Assembly (NCBI RefSeq): GCF_008711155.1
Contig: NZ_VUYQ01000003.1
Coordinates: 310,001-374,000, forward strand
Source of the DNA: Dechloromonas sp. CZR5
GTDB lineage: Bacteria; Pseudomonadota; Gammaproteobacteria; Burkholderiales; Rhodocyclaceae
Length of the DNA: 64,000 bases
Reading direction: 5' to 3'
In this document: piece by piece, positions 25,076 through 34,352 of the stretch
Layout of the letters: each line of letters opens with the position of its first letter
How positions within the stretch are numbered: the stretch's first letter is position 1
The notes under the pieces: generated by a model
Databases searched by the model: none
What the model was told of the DNA's origin: nothing
The model's input: only the letters and a program-made list of their open reading frames with translations
Position numbers and translations under genes: made by a program

Positions 25076-27025
25076 ATGTCCGACTACTCCGCCTCATCCA
25101 TCCGCGTCCTCAAGGACCTCGAACCCGTCAAGGAACGTCCCGGGATGTACACCCGGACGACCTGCCCGACCCATATCGTGCAGGAAGTCATCGACAACGC
25201 CGCCGACGAGGCACTGGCCGGTTTCGCCAAGAAGATTTCAGTGCGCATTGCGGCCGACGGGCTGATCGAGGTTTCCGACAACGGTCGCGGCATCCCGGTC
25301 GAGATTCACCCGGAGGAAGGCAAGCCTGCCGTCGAACTGGTCTTCTGCAAGCTGCACGCCGGCGGCAAGTTCAACAAGAAGGAATCGGGCAACGCCTACC
25401 GCTTTTCCGGCGGCCTGCACGGTGTCGGCGTCTCGGTGACCAATGCCCTATCGACACGGCTGGAAGTCGAGATCAAGCGCGGCGGTGGCGTGCACAAAAT
25501 CGCCTTTGCCGACGGCTTCGTGATCGAACCGCTGGCCCGCATCGGCGACGTCGGCCCGCGCACCACCGGCACGACGGTTCGCATCTCGCCGGACCCCAAG
25601 TATTTCGATTCGCCCAAGGTCAATCTCGGCCAGCTTGAGCACCTGCTGCGCTCCAAGGCCGTGCTGATGCCCAACGTCACGGTCGAACTGGAGATTGAAG
25701 GCCAGGAGAAGAAGACCTGGTGCTACCAGAACGGCATGGCCGACTACCTGGCCGAGATGATGGTCGGCACGCCGGTAGCGCCGATCTTCGTGGGCGAAAA
25801 ATACGTCGAGGTCGAAAACGGCTTTGCGGTCGGCGAAGGCGCCACCTGGGCGCTCGCCTGGTTCGAGGAAGGCGGCGGCAAGCCGGAAAGCTACGTCAAC
25901 CTGATCCCGACGCTGGATGGCGGCACGCACGAAGCCGGCCTGAAATCCGGCGTTTTCGAAGCAGTGAAAGCCTTCGCCGACCACCACGCCATCCTGCCCG
26001 CCAAGGTCAAGCTGGCGCAGGAAGACGTCTGCGGCAAGATGACCTACCTGCTCTCGGCCAAGGTGCTCGACCCGCAGTTCCAGGGTCAGACCAAGGAAAA
26101 GCTGACCAGCCGCGACGCCTACAAGCTGGTCGCCCAGATGGTGCGCGACCCCTTCGAGCTATGGCTGAACAGCCATGCCGATTTCGGCAAGAAGATCGCC
26201 GAACTGGCCGTCAAGGCGGCGCAGAACCGCATGAAATCGACGCAGAAGGTCGAAAAAAAGAAGTCCTCCGGCATCGCCACGCTGCCCGGCAAGCTGACCG
26301 ACTGCGAGTCGGACGACATCAGCCGCAACGAACTCTTCCTGGTCGAGGGCGACTCGGCCGGCGGCTCCGCCAAGCAAGGCCGAGACAAGGAAACCCAGGC
26401 CGTGCTGCCCTTGCGCGGCAAGGTGCTGAACACCTGGGAGGTCGATCGCGACCAGCTGTTCAAGAACAACGAGGTGCATGATATTTCCGTTGCCGTCGGC
26501 GTCGATCCGCACGGCATCGACCAGATCGACTCCGTTGACGTCTCCGGCCTGCGCTACGGCCGCGTCATCGTCATGTCCGATGCCGACGTCGATGGCTCGC
26601 ACATCCAGGTGCTGCTGTTCACGCTCTTCCTCAAGCACTTCCCGGCCCTGGTCGAGAAGGGCCACATCCACGTCGCCCAGCCGCCGCTGTTCCGTGTCGA
26701 CGTCGAAGCCAAGGGGCACACCCGCAAGGTGTATTGCCTGGACGAGGCGGAAAAGCAGCAAACCCTGCACAAGCTGCGTGAGGAAGGCATACCAGAACAC
26801 CGGATTACGGTCTCCCGATTCAAAGGCCTGGGCGAAATGAACCCCGACCAGCTCTGGGAAACCACCCTCTGCCCGGACACCCGTCGTCTCGTGCCCTTCC
26901 AGGCCGACCGCGACACCATCCTGCAGATGCACCGTACCTTCACGCTGCTGATGGGCAAGGGCGAGGCTTCCGGACGCCGGCAATGGATGGAGAAGGATGG
27001 CGGACTGGTCGAGGCTGACGTCTAA
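25076..27025 (+). CDS. parE: DNA topoisomerase IV subunit B (ParE)
   Basis: ParE, with ParC, removes chromosome interlinks after replication; the reaction needs ATP. The 649-residue protein has the GHKL ATPase domain (EVIDNAADEALAG, DNGRGIPVEIH), a transducer domain, and a TOPRIM domain (LVEGDSAGGSAKQGRD, then PLRGKVLNTWEV, then DADVDGSHI). PLRGKVLNTWEV distinguishes ParE from GyrB, and the length of about 650 fits ParE. parC is 23.5 kb away (50581). Confidence 0.95.
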   Translation: MSDYSASSIRVLKDLEPVKERPGMYTRTTCPTHIVQEVIDNAADEALAGFAKKISVRIAADGLIEVSDNGRGIPVEIHPEEGKPAVELVFCKLHAGGKFNKKESGNAYRFSGGLHGVGVSVTNALSTRLEVEIKRGGGVHKIAFADGFVIEPLARIGDVGPRTTGTTVRISPDPKYFDSPKVNLGQLEHLLRSKAVLMPNVTVELEIEGQEKKTWCYQNGMADYLAEMMVGTPVAPIFVGEKYVEVENGFAVGEGATWALAWFEEGGGKPESYVNLIPTLDGGTHEAGLKSGVFEAVKAFADHHAILPAKVKLAQEDVCGKMTYLLSAKVLDPQFQGQTKEKLTSRDAYKLVAQMVRDPFELWLNSHADFGKKIAELAVKAAQNRMKSTQKVEKKKSSGIATLPGKLTDCESDDISRNELFLVEGDSAGGSAKQGRDKETQAVLPLRGKVLNTWEVDRDQLFKNNEVHDISVAVGVDPHGIDQIDSVDVSGLRYGRVIVMSDADVDGSHIQVLLFTLFLKHFPALVEKGHIHVAQPPLFRVDVEAKGHTRKVYCLDEAEKQQTLHKLREEGIPEHRITVSRFKGLGEMNPDQLWETTLCPDTRRLVPFQADRDTILQMHRTFTLLMGKGEASGRRQWMEKDGGLVEADV

Positions 27026-27034
27026 GCGTCAGCC
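27013..27034. terminator. Hairpin across the convergent parE and LysR stop codons
   Basis: GGCTGACG and CGTCAGCC form a perfect 8-bp stem with a 6-base loop that contains the parE stop codon; the right arm contains the LysR stop. No T-run follows on either side, so it is not a standard Rho-independent terminator. It may still slow or protect the ends of both transcripts. Confidence 0.4.
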
Positions 27035-27973
27035 TGAAACGTCCGGACCGAATAGCTCACCCAGAAATTCGATCATCGCCTGTACCCGAGGAAGGCGCTG
27101 GCGGTCGGGCAGATAAACGGCATAGATCGGGTAATGTGCCGGATCGCATTGCCCGGCAAGAATTTCGACCGCCTCACCTCTGAGCACGCGGCTGCGCATG
27201 AACAATTCGTTCAGGTAGCCGATCCCCAGTCCCTGAGCAACCATCTCTTCCAGCACGGCCGTCGTATTGGCCCGATATCGCCCGGATACGACATGGTCGC
27301 CGCCACCCACTGCCGGCGCGAAACGCAGATGATTGAGGTGGGAAATGCTTTGATGGCTGACGAAACGATGGCCTTCGAGATCGTCTGGCGTCTGCGGCGT
27401 ACCGTAACGCCGCAGGTATGCCGGGGCGGCAAAGAGACCGCGCCGAAAGCTTCCAACATGTCGGGCGACGAGGCTCTCATCCACAACAGACCCGACACGC
27501 ACGGCGAGATCGATGGCATCCAGCGAAAAATCGCTGGCCTTGTCATCGACGATGACGTCCACCGCTAGCCCTGGATGGCGTTCGGCCAGCATGGGCAAGG
27601 CCGGCACAATCAATCCTTCAGCGAACGACGAGCTGATGGCCAGGCGCACCATGCCGCTGACTCCGTCACGAGGTACCGCCAACCGCTCACCGATTTCGGC
27701 CAGTTTCGTCAGACTGGATCGGCCGAGATCGACCGCCACCTCACCCTCCGGGGTCAGGCTCAGCCCGTGCGTCGAGCGACGCAGTAGCCGCACACTCCAG
27801 ACTGCCTCCAGCCGCTGGACGGCCCGCGACACACTCGATGTCGGAAGATTGCGCTCTCGTGCCACTGCCGAAAAGCTACCTAGTTCGACGGTACGGATCA
27901 GGATCGCCAAATCCCCTGGCATCACATTTTGCCAACCGGGCACCTTGACCACGGTATCGGTGTTGCGTGGCAT
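27029..27973 (-). CDS. LysR family transcriptional regulator
   Basis: The 314-residue protein has the N-terminal LysR helix-turn-helix (LGSFSAVARERNLPTSSVSRAVQRLEAVWSVRLL, starting about residue 30) and a C-terminal substrate-binding domain. The start at ATG 27973 is supported by AGGGG upstream; a second Met at residue 18 has no ribosome binding site. The sequence is close to the group that includes DsdC/GcvA-like regulators in general layout, but the target is unknown. It is divergent from a small gene and a tautomerase-like gene, which are the likely targets. Confidence 0.9.
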   Translation of the reverse strand: MPRNTDTVVKVPGWQNVMPGDLAILIRTVELGSFSAVARERNLPTSSVSRAVQRLEAVWSVRLLRRSTHGLSLTPEGEVAVDLGRSSLTKLAEIGERLAVPRDGVSGMVRLAISSSFAEGLIVPALPMLAERHPGLAVDVIVDDKASDFSLDAIDLAVRVGSVVDESLVARHVGSFRRGLFAAPAYLRRYGTPQTPDDLEGHRFVSHQSISHLNHLRFAPAVGGGDHVVSGRYRANTTAVLEEMVAQGLGIGYLNELFMRSRVLRGEAVEILAGQCDPAHYPIYAVYLPDRQRLPRVQAMIEFLGELFGPDVSG

Positions 27974-28068
27974 GCAAAACCCCTTTCCTTTTCATGGCCT
28001 CGCCGCAGACTGGAACGCTGCCTAAGCTGTTCCTGACGCCGCCCTTCGCCGTCTGACAGGAGCATACG

Positions 28069-28236
28069 ATGAACCGCATAAATCCAGAAGTATTCGACGC
28101 CCATCGACGTCTCGCCGAAACCCTGCGCAAGGCTGCCATCCGCCGCTGGAACCCACTATCCTGGATTCTTTCAGCCTGTCATGCGCTACAGGCCCGTATT
28201 GCCCGATACGCAACATCGCGGCGTCCGCACCACTGA
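28069..28236 (+). CDS. Small protein, 55 residues
   Basis: ATG 28069 has a good ribosome binding site (ACAGGAG, 5-6 bases upstream) and opens a 55-codon frame ending at TGA 28234-28236. The protein is basic: it begins MNRINPEVFDAHRRLAETL and ends RARYATSRRPHH-like in an Arg-rich tail. It has no signal peptide. I do not recognise a family. It is the first gene divergent from the LysR regulator, the usual place for a LysR target. It might be a leader or regulatory peptide. The call rests on the ribosome binding site and position. Confidence 0.45.
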   Translation: MNRINPEVFDAHRRLAETLRKAAIRRWNPLSWILSACHALQARIARYATSRRPHH

Positions 28237-28252
28237 ACCGCCTTCGGCCGCC

Positions 28253-28621
28253 ATGCTGTATTGCCACCTCGTACTCGGTGCCGACTTGTCGGAAGCGCTG
28301 GTCGAATTTATCGCCCGACACCTCACCGAATTGCTCGCCGATGCTTTTGTTCTTCCCCCTCAACACATCACCATCCGGATCGACAGTGCGCCACCCTCTC
28401 GATATTTCATTGGCGGACGGCTATACGACCGCCTCCCGCCTTGCCTGGTTACCGTCCATCACTCGTCATGCACACCGTGTGGGCACGAACTCGACGCATT
28501 GCGCATCACCATGCTGCGCTTTCTGAGGAAGACTTTCGGACATCCGACATTCGACAGCCAGATTCGCTTCGTGCCGACGGCTCCGGTGTGCGCTACCATG
28601 ACAATCGCTTCGAGTCCGTAA
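28253..28621 (+). CDS. Possible tautomerase-superfamily protein
   Basis: The 122-residue frame starts at ATG 28253 (MLYCHLVLGADL). Residues 1-60 follow the tautomerase pattern: a strand, a helix (ALVEFIARHLTELLADAF), then HITIRIDSAPPSRYFIGG. Most 4-oxalocrotonate tautomerase relatives have a catalytic Pro right after the start Met. Here the second codon is CTG (Leu), one base from CCG (Pro). The ribosome binding site is weak. It may be an inactive relative, a decayed copy, or not a tautomerase at all. It follows the small gene downstream of LysR. Confidence 0.4.
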   Translation: MLYCHLVLGADLSEALVEFIARHLTELLADAFVLPPQHITIRIDSAPPSRYFIGGRLYDRLPPCLVTVHHSSCTPCGHELDALRITMLRFLRKTFGHPTFDSQIRFVPTAPVCATMTIASSP

Positions 28622-28681
28622 ATCCCCGCCTCCTCTCGTTCCGATCCACCCGGCTGCAAGCCGCCCGCCGCTCTTTAAGCA

Positions 28682-29191
28682 ATGCCCGCTTTCCGCCACC
28701 GAAACCTCGTTCTACTGCTTGCCACGACCCTGCTCTACATCGCGTCGCAAGCGCACATCATCGTTGTGCTGGGCCCACAAGCCGAGGATATTCTGCGTTT
28801 CCAGACAACGTTCTCTCCCTCTTCGTTCTGGCAGATCGTCGACGCCTGGGGAGCGGAAGGCAAGGCGCGCTACCTTGCCCATTTCCCTTACGATGCGCTG
28901 CACGCGCTGATCTACGGCGTACTCGGCCTGGTCATCACCATCTGCACGCCACTCTTCGGTTCGGCGTGGCACTGGCCCCGGCGACTGGCCGTTGCCGCGT
29001 TGCCGGTCGCGGCGTTGTGCGACCTCGTCGAAAATTACGGTCACGAAACCTTGCTGCGCGACGGCCCCGGTGTCGATCCAGGTCTCATACCATTGGCGGC
29101 CGCCTTCGCCTCGGCAAAATGGCTCATCGTCGCGCTGTTTGCCTGCGCCGTCGCCGCCGCCACGCTACGCCGGCTTTGGCGTCGCCCCTGA
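28682..29191 (+). CDS. Hypothetical integral membrane protein, four TM helices
   Basis: The 169-residue protein begins MPAFRHRNLVLLLATTLLYIASQAHIIVVLG (first TM), then has a soluble stretch (residues 35-75) and three more TM segments (ALHALIYGVLGLVITICTPLFG, RRLAVAALPVAALCDLVENYG and ASAKWLIVALFACAVAAATL). It ends in an Arg-rich tail, which suggests a cytoplasmic C-terminus. No family is recognised. It stands between the tautomerase-like gene and a Spy-like gene. Confidence 0.7.
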   Translation: MPAFRHRNLVLLLATTLLYIASQAHIIVVLGPQAEDILRFQTTFSPSSFWQIVDAWGAEGKARYLAHFPYDALHALIYGVLGLVITICTPLFGSAWHWPRRLAVAALPVAALCDLVENYGHETLLRDGPGVDPGLIPLAAAFASAKWLIVALFACAVAAATLRRLWRRP

Positions 29192-29314
29192 CCCGGCATC
29201 CGTTGAAACAGCTTGCAACAATTTGGAACAGCCTGGAAATAGCTGAATTACATGTTTGCGCTCTAATGGTTTCCAGCGCGGGACATTCCGCCAGTGATCA
29301 TCAAGGAGAAAAAC

Positions 29315-29833
29315 ATGTTGAAGCACAATAAACTTCGTATCGCTGCCCTAATCATCGGTGCCGGCGCCATTGCCGTCTCCGCTCCGAGCTTTGCCCAACG
29401 CGGCGGCTGCATGGGCGACGGCCCGATGGGTGGCAAGTTTGCCCAAGGGCAAGCCGGCGAACGCATGAAGCAGCATCAACAACAGTTGCACGATGCCCTG
29501 AAATTGACGCCGCAACAGGAAGGTGCCTGGACCAAATTTCAGGAATCCCACCCCTTCGCCGGCAACGCCAATCGCCCTGATCCGGGCGACATGGCCAAGC
29601 TGACCGCGCCGGAACGCGCCGAGAAGATGCTGGAGTTCCAAAAGCAGCATCAGGAGGCCATGGGCAAGCACGTCAATGCCATGAAGGACTTCTACGCCCA
29701 GCTGACGCCGGAACAGAAGAAGGTTTTCGACGAGCACAGCATGATGGGCAAGCGCGGCCAACGCGATGGTATGCGTGGCGGCATGCGCGGCCCCGGCCCG
29801 CAAGGACCGGCCAACCCGCCACCGGCGAACTGA
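29315..29833 (+). CDS. Spy/CpxP family (LTXXQ) periplasmic protein
   Basis: The 172-residue protein starts at ATG 29315 with AAGGAG upstream and has a signal peptide (residues 1-27, IGAGAIAVSAPSFAQ). It carries two LTXXQ motifs (KLTPQQEGAW and QLTPEQKKVF), the hallmark of the Spy/CpxP group. Spy is a periplasmic chaperone, and CpxP dampens the Cpx stress response. The mature protein is helical and rich in Gln, Lys and Met, with a Gly/Met-rich C-terminus (MRGGMRGPGPQG) that could bind metal. A strong terminator lies 56 bp downstream. Confidence 0.85.
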   Translation: MLKHNKLRIAALIIGAGAIAVSAPSFAQRGGCMGDGPMGGKFAQGQAGERMKQHQQQLHDALKLTPQQEGAWTKFQESHPFAGNANRPDPGDMAKLTAPERAEKMLEFQKQHQEAMGKHVNAMKDFYAQLTPEQKKVFDEHSMMGKRGQRDGMRGGMRGPGPQGPANPPPAN

Positions 29834-29889
29834 TGCCCGGCGACGGTTCGGCGCACCGGGTTTGACGCGACTGGATTCGCGACGGCACC

Positions 29890-29924
29890 GGCCGGCCATG
29901 CCGCAAGGCGTGCGCCGGCCTTTT
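29890..29924 (+). terminator. Rho-independent terminator after the Spy-like gene
   Basis: GGCCGGC-CATGCC and GGCGTG-C-GCCGGCC pair as a 13-bp stem with one bulge and one G-T pair around a GCAA loop, followed by TTTT. The rest of the 29834-30102 gap shows no gene. Confidence 0.75.
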
Positions 29925-30102
29925 CATGCCAGGCCCGATGCGCTACCGGCGAAAACGCCAACCCGATGGAACGTCTCGGGGGCATGGCGCTCCAAGTTCG
30001 TTCACGATTCCCTTACCCCGCACCATTCGCGCCGCCCGCTTATCCCCCTGAAGTGGATTCGTCGCTTCCCATCGCACAGCCACCCCAAACGACAAAAATC
30101 CC

Positions 30103-31284
30103 ATGTCCATCCCCCAGCAAGCGATTTCTCAGCCGTCTGACACACGTCCTGCCCTGCCGGGCCGCCTGCGCCGCGCGCTCTGGCGGATTCTGCCGCTGCT
30201 CGGCTTGCTGCATGCCTACATCGGCTGGCGTCTGCTCCCGGCGCTGGACCTCACCGCCACCGGCTGGGTGCTGGCTTTGGCCGTGCTGGCCGCTTCAAGC
30301 TGCCTCGTGCCCTTTGGCCTCCTGGCCCGCCATGTCGTTTCCCGTCAGGTGACTGCCGACCAGCTCGCCTGGCTGGGTGGTCTCGCCATGGGCTACTTTT
30401 CGTCGATACTGGTGTTGACGGTATTGCGCGACCTGTCGCTGCTCTTCTTTCATCAATCCGGCTGGGCGTCGGCCAGCGCACTCGGGGTCATCGGACTGGC
30501 GAGCTTCTTTACGCTTGCAGGCTACGCCAACGCCCGCAAGGTGGCACGCGTCGTCGAAATCGACATCCCGCTGGCCGACCTGCCGCCGGCACTGGAAGGA
30601 TTCACCATCGTCCAGCTCAGCGACATCCACGTCGGGCCGACCATCAAGCAGGACTACGTGCAGGCCATCGTCAACCGGGTCAATGGGCTCGACGCCGATC
30701 TGGTCGCCATTACCGGCGACGTGGTCGATGGCGATGTCCAGCAGCTGCGTCCTCACACCGCACCGCTCGGCAGCCTGCGCAGCCGACACGGCAGCTATTG
30801 GGTCACCGGCAACCACGAGTACTACTCGGGGGCTGCGGCGTGGATACGCGAATTCGAACGGATCGGATTGCACGGCCTGCATAACCGGCATGTGGTCATT
30901 GAACATGGCGGCGCCCGTTTCGTGCTGGCCGGCGTCACCGACTATACGGCCGGCGCCTTCGATGCCGCGCTGGCCAGCGACCCGGCCGCCGCGCTGGCAG
31001 GCAGCCCGCCCGGTCTGCCGCGCATCCTGCTCGCCCACCAGCCCCGCTCGGCAACGGCTGCCGCCGCGGCCGGCTTCGATTTGCAGCTTTCCGGCCATAC
31101 CCATGGCGGTCAGTTCTGGCCCTGGAACCACTTCGTGCCCATGCAGCAGCCCTTTACCGCCGGACTGCACCGACTCGGCCGGCTGGCGATCTATACCAGC
31201 CGTGGCACCGGCTACTGGGGCCCGCCCAAGCGCTTTGGCGCCCCGTCGGAAATCACCGTGCTGCGTCTCGTCGCCGCCCGCTGA
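30103..31284 (+). CDS. Membrane-anchored metallophosphoesterase (YkuE/YaeI-like)
   Basis: The 393-residue protein has four TM segments in residues 30-145 and a calcineurin-type phosphoesterase domain from about residue 155: VQLSDIHVGP (DxH), ITGDVVDGD, VTGNHEYYSG (GNHE), and LQLSGHTHGGQFWPW (GHxH). All metal ligands are present. YkuE/YaeI relatives are involved in phospholipid or UDP-diacylglucosamine-type hydrolysis at the membrane; the substrate here is unknown. It is followed by a lipoprotein patatin gene 115 bp away. Confidence 0.9.
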   Translation: MSIPQQAISQPSDTRPALPGRLRRALWRILPLLGLLHAYIGWRLLPALDLTATGWVLALAVLAASSCLVPFGLLARHVVSRQVTADQLAWLGGLAMGYFSSILVLTVLRDLSLLFFHQSGWASASALGVIGLASFFTLAGYANARKVARVVEIDIPLADLPPALEGFTIVQLSDIHVGPTIKQDYVQAIVNRVNGLDADLVAITGDVVDGDVQQLRPHTAPLGSLRSRHGSYWVTGNHEYYSGAAAWIREFERIGLHGLHNRHVVIEHGGARFVLAGVTDYTAGAFDAALASDPAAALAGSPPGLPRILLAHQPRSATAAAAAGFDLQLSGHTHGGQFWPWNHFVPMQQPFTAGLHRLGRLAIYTSRGTGYWGPPKRFGAPSEITVLRLVAAR

Positions 31285-31398
31285 AATCCCGGAAATACAT
31301 AAGCACGCAACACGGATACGATTCGTCACCATTCCATTCCGAGGTCATCCGCCGGCAGGCGCTAGAATGGCGCCTTTCGCCATTTTTACCGATTCATC

Positions 31399-32286
31399 GT
31401 GTCTATACGTCCCTTCTGGAAACGCCCCCTGCCCTTTGCCGCGCTGATCGGCTGTCTGCTGATGCTGTCGGGCTGCATCAGCCTGGGCAGCAAACCGCCA
31501 GCCCAACCGGTTGCGGTGGCCAAGCCGAAAATCGGCCTGGCTCTGGGTGGAGGGGCAGCGCGCGGTTTTGCCCATATCGGCGTGATCAAGATGCTGGAGT
31601 CGCACGGCATCTATCCGGACTACGTGGTCGGCACCAGCGCCGGTGCGGTCGTCGGTTCGCTCTATGCAGCCGGCTACGACGCCTATGCCATGCAGAAAAT
31701 CGCCCAGCAGCTCGATGAAAAGATCTTCGCCGACTGGACACTGGGCGGGCGCGGGCTGCTCAAGGGCGAGGCGTTGCAGGAATTCATCAACCTGCACCTC
31801 AACAAACGCCCGATCGAACGCCTGAACCGTCCGTTCGCCACGGTAGCAACCGACCTCAACACGGGCGAGCGTGTCGTTTTCCGGTCTGGCGACACCGGCA
31901 TGGCGGTACGCGCCTCGGCGGCCGTACCCGGCGTCTTCCAGCCGACGCAGTTTCGCGGCCACAGCTATGTCGATGGCGGCCTGACCAGCCCGGTGCCGGT
32001 GCAAGCCGCCCGCGAAATGGGGGCCGACATCGTCATCGCCGTCGATATTTCAGCCAGGCCCGATGGCCAGCCGACCGACAGCCTGACCGGCATCATGTGG
32101 CAGACGACGACCATCATGGGCGGCGCCATCGCGGCCAACGAGCTCAAGGGTGCCGACTTCGTCATCCGTCCCAAGCTGCCCTATGTCAAATCCTGGGATT
32201 TCACGGCCCGCAACGACGCCATGCTCGAAGGCGAACGGGCGGCCCAGGCCGCATTGCCCGCCATCAAGCAGAAACTGGTGCGCTGA
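31399..32286 (+). CDS. Patatin-like phospholipase, lipoprotein (RssA/NTE-like)
   Basis: The 295-residue protein starts at GTG 31399. It has a lipoprotein signal with lipobox LSGC (Cys26), then a full patatin domain: [16 protein letters not shown] (oxyanion loop), GTSAG with Ser80, and [12 protein letters not shown] with Asp192. It is close to the bacterial RssA/NTE-like group. It should act as a lysophospholipase or acylhydrolase on the periplasmic face of a membrane. argC follows 71 bp downstream. It is one of three patatin genes in this window. Confidence 0.9.
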   Translation: MSIRPFWKRPLPFAALIGCLLMLSGCISLGSKPPAQPVAVAKPKIGLALGGGAARGFAHIGVIKMLESHGIYPDYVVGTSAGAVVGSLYAAGYDAYAMQKIAQQLDEKIFADWTLGGRGLLKGEALQEFINLHLNKRPIERLNRPFATVATDLNTGERVVFRSGDTGMAVRASAAVPGVFQPTQFRGHSYVDGGLTSPVPVQAAREMGADIVIAVDISARPDGQPTDSLTGIMWQTTTIMGGAIAANELKGADFVIRPKLPYVKSWDFTARNDAMLEGERAAQAALPAIKQKLVR

Positions 32287-32357
32287 CGGCAGCGTGTCCC
32301 CAAAGCGTCACGAATTTCTGCCAGAATTCATCCTTTAGACTCAACCGCGGATTCACC

Positions 32358-33308
32358 ATGACCTACAAAGTCTTTGTCGATGGCCAGGAAGGCACCACCG
32401 GCCTGCAGATCAACGAATACCTCGCCCAGCGCAGCGATGTCGAAGTCCTCAAGATCGACGCCGACAAGCGCAAGGATCTGGCCGAGCGCAAGCGCCTGAT
32501 CAATGCCTCCGACGTGACTTTCCTGTGCCTGCCGGACGAGGCGGCCAAGGAATCGGTGTCGCTGGTCGACAACCAGAATACCTGCGTGATCGACGCCTCG
32601 ACCGCGCACCGCGTCAACCCGGCCTGGACCTTCGGCCTGCCGGAACTGGCCAAGGACCAGCGCGCAAAGATCAAGGCCGCCAAGCGCATTGCCAATCCGG
32701 GCTGCCACGCCACCGCCTTCATCCTCGCCCTGCGCCCGCTGGTCGAGGCCGGCCTGCTGCCGGCCGCCACGCAGATCGCCGCCAATTCCATCACCGGTTA
32801 CTCCGGTGGCGGCAAGTCGATGATCGCCGACTACGTGGCTGCTGCCAACGACGCGGCCCGCCTCAAGGCACCGCGCCCCTATGCGCTGGCCCTGGCCCAC
32901 AAGCACCTGCCGGAAATGCAGGCCTATACCGGTCTCACTGTCGCCCCGATCTTCCAGCCCATCGTCGGACCGTTCTACAAGGGCCTGGCCGTCACCGCCT
33001 ACCTGCAGCCGCAGCAATTCAGCCGCAAGGCCTCGCCGGCCGACGTGCAGAAGATCATTGCCGACTATTACGCCGGCGAACGCTTCATCAACGTGCTGCC
33101 GGTCGACCTGAACGCCACCACCGAAGGCGGTTTTTACAACGTCGAAGCCAACAACGACACCAACCGCGTCGATATCGCCGTCTTCGGCAACGATGAGCGC
33201 ATGCTGCTCGTCGCCCGACTGGACAACCTCGGCAAGGGTGCCTCCGGTGCCGCCGTCCAGGCCATGAACCTACATCTCGGTGTCGAGGAAACGCTCGGCC
33301 TGATCTGA
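32358..33308 (+). CDS. argC: N-acetyl-gamma-glutamyl-phosphate reductase, type 2 (ArgC)
   Basis: ArgC reduces N-acetylglutamyl phosphate to the semialdehyde with NADPH, the third step of arginine synthesis. The 316-residue protein is of the short type 2 class: it begins [16 protein letters not shown] (nucleotide-binding loop) and has the catalytic Cys116 in [11 protein letters not shown]. The end has [18 protein letters not shown] 32358 is the usual start; the frame is open upstream, but that part is the antisense-free tail of the lipase gene. A bidirectional terminator lies 20 bp after the stop. Confidence 0.93.
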   Translation: MTYKVFVDGQEGTTGLQINEYLAQRSDVEVLKIDADKRKDLAERKRLINASDVTFLCLPDEAAKESVSLVDNQNTCVIDASTAHRVNPAWTFGLPELAKDQRAKIKAAKRIANPGCHATAFILALRPLVEAGLLPAATQIAANSITGYSGGGKSMIADYVAAANDAARLKAPRPYALALAHKHLPEMQAYTGLTVAPIFQPIVGPFYKGLAVTAYLQPQQFSRKASPADVQKIIADYYAGERFINVLPVDLNATTEGGFYNVEANNDTNRVDIAVFGNDERMLLVARLDNLGKGASGAAVQAMNLHLGVEETLGLI

Positions 33309-33327
33309 TCGAGCCGGCTTCAGACAA

Positions 33328-33356
33328 GAAAATGGCGGCCAGTCGGCCGCCATTTT
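33328..33356. terminator. Bidirectional Rho-independent terminator after argC
   Basis: AAAATGGCGGCC and GGCCGCCATTTT form a nearly perfect stem with a short AGTC loop, with an A-run on one side and a T-run on the other. It serves argC and the convergent gene ending at 33371. Confidence 0.9.
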
Positions 33357-33370
33357 CATTCTGGCTGTTG

Positions 33371-34231
33371 CTATCGCACGTTACGCAGGCCATCCGCGTA
33401 ATCGCGCACGTATTGCAGGCTGGCCTGGTCCAGCACTTGGGCGATGCGCTCGCTGCTCGTCGCAACGTTGAGGGCCGATCTGTCCTCCTTGCGGTCGCCC
33501 TTGCCCAGGTCGGCGATGGCTCCATCGAAGAATATCCACTGGTTTCGCGCCAGCCCGATCGATTCCCGGCTGGCCGATGAATTTTCCCGCGCCGCATCCA
33601 GCTCCTGCAGGCCACTGGCGAACTCCTTGCGGGCCTGCTCGATATCGACCAGAACGCCTTGCGACCGGTTTCCGCCATAAGCCTGCAGGTAAAGACGAGC
33701 CAGGCGTTGCGACAACATGTTGAGACGCGACGAGAGGTCCAGCAGGCGGCCGACCGGCGTTTCGCCCTCACCTTCGATCTGCATCGCCAGTTTGCCGGCA
33801 TGCACCATCAATTCGTCGGCAATCTGGTTGACCCGCTCGCTGGCCGCGGTATCCGGGGTTTGCTTCAGGGCGACGCGCATTTCCTGCCACAGCGCTTCGC
33901 TGCGCGCATGGTTGCGCTGGCTGCTCTGTTTTTTGGCATAGCGCGCCAGGCGGCCAAATTCGGCATCGACTTCGCCGACCGAGGCGTCGATTTGTTGTCT
34001 GGCCGCACCGGATTTGAGCCCCATACCGGCTTGCAGGTAGAGCTTGGCCAGCCGTTGCGACTGCATGCGCAGGCGGCCGGCGCTGGCAATATCCTGGGCA
34101 AGCTGCCCGGAATCGGCCCCTTTGGTGACGGCAGCCGGCTGGGCCAGGGCATGAACGGCAGGCCCCGTCATCGCCAACGACGCAGACAGGACAAGGGAAA
34201 CGGTAAAACGGGAAAAAACGGATCGGTGCAT
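33371..34231 (-). CDS. Secreted protein with two PilJ N-terminal-type sensor domains
   Basis: The 286-residue protein starts at ATG 34231 with a signal peptide (residues 1-30, ending VHALAQ). It contains two copies of the type IV pili methyl-accepting (PilJ N-terminal) helical pattern: SAGRLRMQSQRLAKLYLQ (residues 50-67) and SSRLNMLSQRLARLYLQ (about 155-175). PilJ and NarX-like receptors have this domain as a periplasmic four-helix sensor, but here no TM anchor, HAMP or signalling domain follows, so it is a free periplasmic protein. Its partner is not obvious. Confidence 0.75.
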   Translation of the reverse strand: MHRSVFSRFTVSLVLSASLAMTGPAVHALAQPAAVTKGADSGQLAQDIASAGRLRMQSQRLAKLYLQAGMGLKSGAARQQIDASVGEVDAEFGRLARYAKKQSSQRNHARSEALWQEMRVALKQTPDTAASERVNQIADELMVHAGKLAMQIEGEGETPVGRLLDLSSRLNMLSQRLARLYLQAYGGNRSQGVLVDIEQARKEFASGLQELDAARENSSASRESIGLARNQWIFFDGAIADLGKGDRKEDRSALNVATSSERIAQVLDQASLQYVRDYADGLRNVR

Positions 34232-34352
34232 CTTGAACGGCGACGTTGGTAAACAAGGCGCGTATTGAAGCACCTCAATGTTTCACGGCTTTGACATGCC
34301 ATCCGCCTCGCCTATCATTCGCCCACTCGCATCGCATCGACAGGACAACACG

